Below the pieces are notes generated by a model. That model did no database searches, was not told where the DNA came from, and worked only from the letters and a program-made list of their open reading frames with translations. This document shows, piece by piece, positions 58,865 to 64,000 of a stretch of DNA of 64,000 nucleotides (positions are counted from its first letter, which is position 1; every line of letters starts with the position of its first letter). The position numbers and the translations under genes are program-made. Source of the stretch: Bizionia sp. (GTDB taxonomy: Bacteria > Bacteroidota > Bacteroidia > Flavobacteriales > Flavobacteriaceae); the NCBI GenBank assembly GCA_020631395.1, contig JAHDHI010000004.1:34085-98084 (forward strand), read 5' to 3'.

Positions 58865-60541
58865 ATGTCAAGAATTAATCAAAATTGGGCATTTGGAAGA
58901 AAAGCAGGATTGGACTTTTCTACGAACCCACCAACTCCAACAACAACAGCAATAGCACCACCTTCAAAATCTGGAAATGAAGGCTGTGCATCCATTTCCG
59001 ATGCCAATGGAAATTTGTTGTTCTATACAGATGGAAAAACCATTTGGGATCACACGCATACGGTGAAGAACCCATCAACACCTTTGTTGGGAGACTACTC
59101 GTCCACACAATCGGCGATTATCGTACCCAACCCAGGCAATGATGACGAATACTATGTGTTGACCATGGATGGATCGTCCAACCGAAACCCTCCATACAAC
59201 CATTTCAATGGTGTTTTGGTAAACATAACGTCTTGGACCATTACTCAGTTGTCCAGCCTGATGACCTTGCCAAATACGAAGGGATATTCCCCATGTGAAA
59301 AGATTACGGCAATGCAACACAAGAATTGCAAGGATTTTTGGGTGATTACCGTACTGCAAAAAGGGAACGATTCTCCAAATTCTGGAATAATGAATGCAGA
59401 AGGCGTTTTTCGCGTCTTCAAGATAACCTCTAGCGGGATGTCTCATGAGTACGATTTGCCAATGAATCTCAAGGTGTCAGAATTGGGATATTTAAAAGGA
59501 AGTCCCAATGGGGTCAAACTGGCGATTGCAAATGGGATGAACAGCAATGTCTTGGTATATGCCTTCAACAATGCCACCGGAATTATAAATGTGGGAAGCC
59601 ACACTACGATAAACAACCCCATAACCACAACCAACAACAGAGATGTGTATGGTGTGGAATTCTCTCCCGACAGTGATTTACTGTATTATGCCAACCTAGT
59701 GTCCGGAAGACGCATTGGCCGCATATTTCAAGTGGATTTGACGGCGCCAAATCCAAGCTCGACACAAGTAGGAACTTTTAGAAATGGAGGTAAGAGATAT
59801 GCAGTAGGAGCTTTGCAATTGGGACCAGATGGCAAGATATACATCGCAAAGGATGACGAGAATACATTGGGAGCCATTTTGAAGCCCAATGTAATGGGCG
59901 TTGGCTGTGATGTGGATGTGAACCATATTACTTTGCAACCTGGAACCCTGGCATATTTGGGGCTTCCAAACCTTATTCCCAATCCTTGCCCAGAAGAGGA
60001 TTGTGGTTGTGGTTGTTCAGGATGCAATGAAGATGCCGAAGCGCAAAATGAAGAACTTGTTTCAAGAGCCAAGACAAAATACAATGTTGTAAAGAGCGAC
60101 CCAAATTGTCCGGACCCTTTCATGGAGGCTTGTGAATTTAATGCTGTCACAGCAGGTATTGATTTTAAACCTTGTTTTTCCTTTCATTGGGGTGATGGAA
60201 GCAATGACCAGATAGAGGAACATGATACCGAAGTGTTCTACCTAACGGTTTGCAATACGTTTAACGACATCAAATACAACGGGCTGAGAATTACAAAGGT
60301 GACTTTGGTGCCGGACATCTTTCCCTTGGATAAAATACATATCGTACCAGATAGATTCATAAACTTCGATTGTCTTGAACCTTGCTCTTGCCAAACTAGG
60401 GAATTCGCAATGATCAACAGGGCAAATGATACTGCAGGAAACTATGCACTGGAGGTGGAGTATTGTTTTGATTCCATTACTTTGGAATCCATCGTGACAA
60501 ATGGAAAGGTCGAATTCTCCATTGAGATCACCGAAGATTGA
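58865..60541 (+). CDS. large beta-propeller-like protein without signal peptide
   Basis: A 558-residue protein. The first ~370 residues resemble the propeller of T9SS proteins that open with NWYFG-x-x-AGLDF (here NWAFGRKAGLDFSTNPPT, then GCASISDANGNLLFYTDG). Unlike those, there is no signal peptide before it, nor a T9SS sorting domain at the end. A Cys-rich linker (EEDCGCGCSGCNEDAEAQ, about 377-394) joins it to a second domain with conserved Cys pairs (CFSFHWGDGSN; CLEPCSCQT). Either it stays in the cytoplasm, or it leaves by a route that needs no signal peptide. A terminator follows. Confidence 0.65.
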   Translation: MSRINQNWAFGRKAGLDFSTNPPTPTTTAIAPPSKSGNEGCASISDANGNLLFYTDGKTIWDHTHTVKNPSTPLLGDYSSTQSAIIVPNPGNDDEYYVLTMDGSSNRNPPYNHFNGVLVNITSWTITQLSSLMTLPNTKGYSPCEKITAMQHKNCKDFWVITVLQKGNDSPNSGIMNAEGVFRVFKITSSGMSHEYDLPMNLKVSELGYLKGSPNGVKLAIANGMNSNVLVYAFNNATGIINVGSHTTINNPITTTNNRDVYGVEFSPDSDLLYYANLVSGRRIGRIFQVDLTAPNPSSTQVGTFRNGGKRYAVGALQLGPDGKIYIAKDDENTLGAILKPNVMGVGCDVDVNHITLQPGTLAYLGLPNLIPNPCPEEDCGCGCSGCNEDAEAQNEELVSRAKTKYNVVKSDPNCPDPFMEACEFNAVTAGIDFKPCFSFHWGDGSNDQIEEHDTEVFYLTVCNTFNDIKYNGLRITKVTLVPDIFPLDKIHIVPDRFINFDCLEPCSCQTREFAMINRANDTAGNYALEVEYCFDSITLESIVTNGKVEFSIEITED

Positions 60542-60565
60542 TTAAAAAATGAGGAAGTGTGTAAG

Positions 60566-60601
60566 AAGACCATTTAAATGAAATTTAGATGGTCTTTTTT
60601 T
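60566..60601 (+). terminator. terminator of the 58865 gene
   Basis: AAGACCAT / ATGGTCTT stem (inner pairs extend it), followed by seven T on the plus strand, 25 bp after the stop codon. Confidence 0.88.
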
Positions 60602-60665
60602 GTCATATATTGTATTCCATATGAATAATGAAAGCTTGATCAATTAAAAAATCAATAAAAGACAA

Positions 60666-61073
60666 ATGAGAAATTGTACTCCAGCACCGACAAATAAGAA
60701 AGAATACATAACCAACATAGGAAAGATATTGGTTAAGGAGAATGGCAAGAAGAAATACTATGAACCTGAAGAAGTGAAAAAAGCACACAGAAGCAGCAAA
60801 TGGCACGATGGATTGGATTTTTCGTGTTGGGGGATGAGTACTTTTTCCTCTCATTCGGATTTTGATGAATACCATCAAAAGGCAGGAGAAGTCTGTGACT
60901 ATGTGGAAATGAAAACTGAAATGTTGAGCGGCTTGTCAGCTTCGCCAAATACCGATTGGACAGACATACCGGATTTGGAATTAGATGCTTCCTGGTTGGA
61001 TTTCGGCAATGCCTTTGATGGTATGTTCGAAGGTATTGGAGAGTTTATAGGAGGTATATTTGACGGCGTGTAA
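60666..61073 (+). CDS. small protein with glycine/hydrophobic tail
   Basis: A 135-residue protein without signal peptide. A basic middle part (EEVKKAHRSSKWHDGLDFSC) and an acidic, aromatic C-terminal end (WLDFGNAFDGMFEGIGEFIG, then GIFDGV) that could form an amphipathic membrane-binding helix. It follows the propeller gene on the same strand after that gene's terminator. No family is recognised. Confidence 0.55.
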   Translation: MRNCTPAPTNKKEYITNIGKILVKENGKKKYYEPEEVKKAHRSSKWHDGLDFSCWGMSTFSSHSDFDEYHQKAGEVCDYVEMKTEMLSGLSASPNTDWTDIPDLELDASWLDFGNAFDGMFEGIGEFIGGIFDGV

Positions 61074-61126
61074 AAATAAGAATTGGCATCAATTTTTTGA
61101 TTAAAAAAAGAAATATAGATTTCGAA

Positions 61127-61768
61127 TTATTCCGAATAACCATTCTTGAGGGCATATACAGCAAGACCGACACGAGTTTTCAACTCCAATTTTTCGAACA
61201 AGCTGTCTCTGTAATTTTCTACGGTTCTGGGGCTACAAAACATCTTTTCGGAAATTTCCTTGTAAGTCATTTCAGAGGTCGTGTACTTGAGAAATTCGAC
61301 TTCTCGATCGGATAGCACCAATTTCGATTTGGCATCTATGCTGTCATCACCAATGCTCGTATATATTTTGCTTGCTGCCCATTCTGGGAAATAATGCCCT
61401 TTTTCAACCAATGTGTTCAAGGCTTTTTCCAATTCTGTCGGGTGGACATTTTTCAACATGTAACCCTTTGCCCCATTTTTTATCATCTTTATCAAACTTT
61501 GCTCGTCATCCTGCATGCTCAGAGCCATTATAGAAGTGTTGGGATGATTTTCTTTCAACCATGATGCGGTTTCAAAACCATCCATGACGGGCATGCTGAT
61601 GTCCAACAAGACAATGTTTGGAACTGGCTTTGTTTTTAGTTTTTCTTGAAAGTCTTTCCCGTTTTCGCATGTGTACAATACTTCAAATTGGCTAAAATTG
61701 GAAATGATGCTGCTCAATGCATTGGCAATTAGAGTATGGTCGTCTATGATTACTATGGTGCGTTTCAT
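61127..61768 (-). CDS. NarL/LuxR-family response regulator
   Basis: The ATG at 61768 (MKRTIVIIDDHTLIANALSS) is taken as start because it overlaps the kinase stop as ATGA; a longer frame would run through the kinase gene. 213 residues: receiver with Asp56 (VLLDISMPVMDG) and LuxR-type helix-turn-helix (SDREVEFLKYTTSEMTYKEI, then FCSPRTVENYRDSL). It is the partner of the histidine kinase gene just upstream. Confidence 0.94.
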   Translation of the reverse strand: MKRTIVIIDDHTLIANALSSIISNFSQFEVLYTCENGKDFQEKLKTKPVPNIVLLDISMPVMDGFETASWLKENHPNTSIMALSMQDDEQSLIKMIKNGAKGYMLKNVHPTELEKALNTLVEKGHYFPEWAASKIYTSIGDDSIDAKSKLVLSDREVEFLKYTTSEMTYKEISEKMFCSPRTVENYRDSLFEKLELKTRVGLAVYALKNGYSE

Positions 61769-62544
61769 TTTAGGGGGATGTCTATGGTTAATGTGGTGCC
61801 AAGTCCATCTTGGCTTTTCAATGTGTAGAGACCGCCTATCAATTCGGTCCTTTTTCTTATGTTTTTTAGTCCTATGCCATTGGAGCTGGAGGCATTTGCA
61901 TCGAATCCTTTTCCGTCGTCGTTCAATGTCAATTGTATATGGTTGTCCAAGGATTTCAACAATACGGTGATGTTCTTGCAATTTGCATGCTTTATGCTGT
62001 TTTGCAAGAACTCTTGGGTTATCCTGAATACGATGCTCTTGATTTGATAGGATTTTATGTTTGTTTTGCAATCGTTGGTAAAATATACGTTGCATTTCTT
62101 CAAGTCGTTTATTTTTTTGCATTCTTCTTCGATGAGTTCGGAGATGGAATGTATTTCAATGGAATTGTCAGTTAGGGATTTGGACAATAGGCGTAGCTCC
62201 GTAAGTGATTGATTTATGATGTCGCCAATGTTTTCGATGCTCTTGTTTACTTGTGGTGCTTTGTTTTCGAAAGCCAATTGTTGTGTATACAAACTCGCCA
62301 GTGTTAACTTCTGACCAATGTTGTCATGAATTTCCCTTCCAATGTATTGCATCGTTTGCGTTTGGATTTCCACTTGGGTTTCCAAGAGTTCTCTCCTATG
62401 GGTTTCATCTATGTTTTGAATTTGTTTTACATGTGCCTTCTTTTTAATTCGATACTCACGAATAAAAATGATTATTGCACCAATGAACGCAATAAAGATG
62501 ATGTTAAATATGATTAACGTTACTGTGATTTGTGTTTCCCCCAT
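61765..62544 (-). CDS. NarL-type sensor histidine kinase
   Basis: The ATG at 62544 (MGETQITVTLIIFNIIFIAF) is preferred because it gives one N-terminal membrane helix; a longer frame upstream overlaps the membrane gene further. 259 residues: helix about 8-28, coiled-coil (about 33-65), HisKA_3 with phospho-acceptor His73 (IGREIHDNIGQKLTLA) and an HATPase domain with N- and G-box motifs (QEFLQNSIKHA, DDGKGFDAN, GIGLKNIRKR). The sensor domain is very short, so sensing may depend on the membrane protein encoded just upstream. Confidence 0.93.
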   Translation of the reverse strand: MGETQITVTLIIFNIIFIAFIGAIIIFIREYRIKKKAHVKQIQNIDETHRRELLETQVEIQTQTMQYIGREIHDNIGQKLTLASLYTQQLAFENKAPQVNKSIENIGDIINQSLTELRLLSKSLTDNSIEIHSISELIEEECKKINDLKKCNVYFTNDCKTNIKSYQIKSIVFRITQEFLQNSIKHANCKNITVLLKSLDNHIQLTLNDDGKGFDANASSSNGIGLKNIRKRTELIGGLYTLKSQDGLGTTLTIDIPLK

Positions 62545-63176
62545 ATAAAAGAAGCTGTAAATAATAGGTACATAATGCAATTGGCTATCAAGGAATATAA
62601 AAAATACATATTCCAAATGTGTACATAAGGAGCTTTTAAAAACTCATTGTAAAGAGAGTAAAAAGGATAGGTGCCTATATAAAACAATATGATGCCTATG
62701 TTCATATAGAACATCTTGTTCTCTTTGAACTTGAGAATATCGTCATTTTTAATTTGCCTCATAAACTCCAAAACTATCAATAATGTAAGCAATATGGTTC
62801 CAATTGTCAAATTTATTGAATATACGGTCTTTACCTTCTGATTGTATATTTCCAAAGGAATGTAAGTTAGCAGATAAATAATGGATGTGATTAGGAATAA
62901 TTTTTTGTTTTTAAGTGATTTAGAGGCGTATAGCCAATAGAAGAACAAGTACTGAACAGGAATTCCAAAATAAACATAGTAGTCTTGCTTTCTTATTTCC
63001 AGGATTGAATGTGTGAATTTCCAAATGAATTCTTGAATGAATATGAATATCAAATAGAATGCAAACCACTTCCAGTAACTACCTTTCAACTTGGGCAAAT
63101 ATAAAAAGGCAACTAGGGCAGAAAAAAATTCTATCCCTAGTAGCAACCATCTTAGATTAGGATAATATTCTAACAT
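62520..63176 (-). CDS. membrane protein, possible sensor partner
   Basis: A 218-residue protein with six to seven membrane helices and short loops (LLGIEFFSALVAFLYLP; YYVYFGIPVQYLFFYWLY; IGIILFYIGTYPFYSLY). Its end overlaps the kinase gene start by 25 bp, so synthesis is coupled. A membrane protein without other domains next to a kinase that lacks a sensor is a likely sensory subunit. Confidence 0.7.
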   Translation of the reverse strand: MLEYYPNLRWLLLGIEFFSALVAFLYLPKLKGSYWKWFAFYLIFIFIQEFIWKFTHSILEIRKQDYYVYFGIPVQYLFFYWLYASKSLKNKKLFLITSIIYLLTYIPLEIYNQKVKTVYSINLTIGTILLTLLIVLEFMRQIKNDDILKFKENKMFYMNIGIILFYIGTYPFYSLYNEFLKAPYVHIWNMYFLYSLIANCIMYLLFTASFIWGKHKSQ

Positions 63177-63186
63177 GTTTTATTGA

Positions 63187-63861
63187 TTAGAAGCCTTCTC
63201 CAGATCCATCGGCTGGCGGAATTAGACTACCATGGTTTTGCGCCCCACTGGAAGAGTTGGAAGTTGCTCTAGATGATTTTGTAACTGTCATGGCAGGAAT
63301 GACATTGGAAGGCGCAGGGTTGGAATAATATTCCAGGTTTTTCAATCCAGTAGTATAGGTTTGTACATCCATTGGGTTGAAATCCGCATTGATTCCATTT
63401 TTTCTCCTAATGGTTGGTATGGCCACCAAAGTATGAAGGTGCGAATATTGTTGGGTTATGGGGTCGTTGTTAAAATCGGATAGATCCGAATAGGGAGCAC
63501 CCCAAGTCGCTCGTTCAGGATAGTTTGCATAATATATGCGAAGCCCCAAATGCTTGCTGGTGATGGATTTGTTGTTCTTCTTGGTATTGACTTCCGTGTG
63601 ATAGATGAATTTCTTGAGCGTTTCCAAATCAAACCAAATGGAATGCGCATCCTTGCTCATGGTATTTTGTATGTATCTAAGTTGTTTGTCCTTGTAGCCA
63701 TTTACCATGGTATGCACCAAGTTGACGTTTAGTTCATTCATTTGTTCTTTGGAATAATCCATGCAAATGTGATTGTTGGAAGCATTGAGTTTTGGAGGGA
63801 ATTTGTAGATGTAAGCTCCAAATGCAACGAGTGTTCCTATTAATAAAATTGTAGATAGCAT
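63187..63861 (-). CDS. anchored or exported protein heading the two-component operon
   Basis: The ATG at 63861 (MLSTILLIGTLVAFGAYIYK) gives an N-terminal membrane anchor; a longer frame to 63990 has a basic extension and is less likely. The 224-residue product has an uncharacterised domain (about 35-190: LHTLVAIPTIRRKNGINADF, LRIYYANYPE) and a low-complexity Ser/Gly C-terminus (SSRATSNSSSGAQNHGS, DGSGEGF). It lies 10 bp before the membrane gene, so it is probably in the operon with the kinase and regulator. Similar proteins in Flavobacteriaceae have no known role. Confidence 0.65.
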   Translation of the reverse strand: MLSTILLIGTLVAFGAYIYKFPPKLNASNNHICMDYSKEQMNELNVNLVHTMVNGYKDKQLRYIQNTMSKDAHSIWFDLETLKKFIYHTEVNTKKNNKSITSKHLGLRIYYANYPERATWGAPYSDLSDFNNDPITQQYSHLHTLVAIPTIRRKNGINADFNPMDVQTYTTGLKNLEYYSNPAPSNVIPAMTVTKSSRATSNSSSGAQNHGSLIPPADGSGEGF

Positions 63862-64000
63862 AATGTTGATTTTAGTTATATAAAAATAGTTTTTATTCTT
63901 CAGCAAAGAAACAATTCCTATTTCATTCTTGAGGAAGTAATGTAACCTAAATAGTCGCCCCTTAAAAAAGGGTTTTATTGGATTAGTCATTTAGCTTAGC

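Noticed and set aside
61769..62122. N-terminal extension of the response regulator through the kinase gene
   Set aside because: The extension is basic, low in complexity and antagonistic to the kinase frame; the receiver domain starts exactly at the ATG that overlaps the kinase stop.

Overview
The window is AT-rich chromosomal DNA from a member of the Bacteroidota, most likely a marine Flavobacteriaceae. Evidence seen in the sequence: several secreted proteins end in a type IX secretion (T9SS) sorting domain; genes lack strong Shine-Dalgarno sites; several promoters fit the Bacteroidetes pattern TTG-N19-21-TAnnTTTG; there are PorT-family and DUF5686-type barrels, PKD domains and DUF6090/DUF4919-like families; and rplM-rpsI-rpsB-tsf, asnS-rpoN and exbB-exbD-exbD lie in the order usual for the group. 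No insertion sequence, prophage, CRISPR array or rRNA is visible.

Layout. 1-5.2 kb: an array of paralogous T9SS beta-propeller genes, two intact, one made a pseudogene by internal deletion and one reduced to a ~100 bp relic. Interspersed are five look-alike minus-strand cassettes, each with a palindromic TACGTA-N4-TACGTA box (the fifth degenerate), a -7 promoter box 22-23 bp away, and a strong hairpin with a T-run about 75 nt after the inferred start. They look like a family of small RNAs, and the array ends at a LuxR/NarL response regulator gene. 5.2-10.9 kb: a minus-strand operon encoding a PKD outer-membrane barrel, a periplasmic TPR-CHAT putative protease, a retropepsin-like aspartic protease and that response regulator. 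11-15.2 kb: two paralogous lipoproteins and one exported protein, each behind the same ECF-type promoter (GGGTAACA-N17-ATATAA), divergent from an ECF sigma factor and a membrane TPR protein that looks like its anti-sigma factor.

15.2-30.3 kb is mostly housekeeping: tatD, ansA, tRNA-Ser, a TonB-energising exbB/exbD operon, a PorT-like barrel, rpoN, asnS, an MMPL/RND exporter, a DUF5686-type barrel, a TlpA-like thioredoxin, frr and pyrH. 30.4-34.1 kb is a nitric-oxide detoxification operon (NsrR-like Rrf2 regulator, membrane protein, cupin, quinol-type NorB). 34.2-37.4 kb carries an exported ankyrin protein and an exported catalase opposite oxyR. 37.5-39.3 kb holds three small secreted paralogues and a truncated coding fragment. 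39.7-42.5 kb is tsf-rpsB-rpsI-rplM.

42.8-53.8 kb is a mixed accessory region: cupin, a T9SS PKD protein whose signal peptide begins at an ATA codon, NTF2-like, nitroreductase, DUF6090, lipoprotein, epimerase, DUF418, a frameshifted DUF3995 gene, DUF4919-like, and a short NrfD/ActC-like membrane protein. 54-58 kb has polA and a glycosylasparaginase. 58.2-63.9 kb has unrecognised genes, including a large propeller protein without signal peptide, followed by a NarL-type two-component system in an overlapping operon.

The most unusual material lies in the first 15 kb: the repeated small-RNA-like cassettes beside a response regulator, and the two-sided ECF / anti-sigma / CHAT / retropepsin locus.
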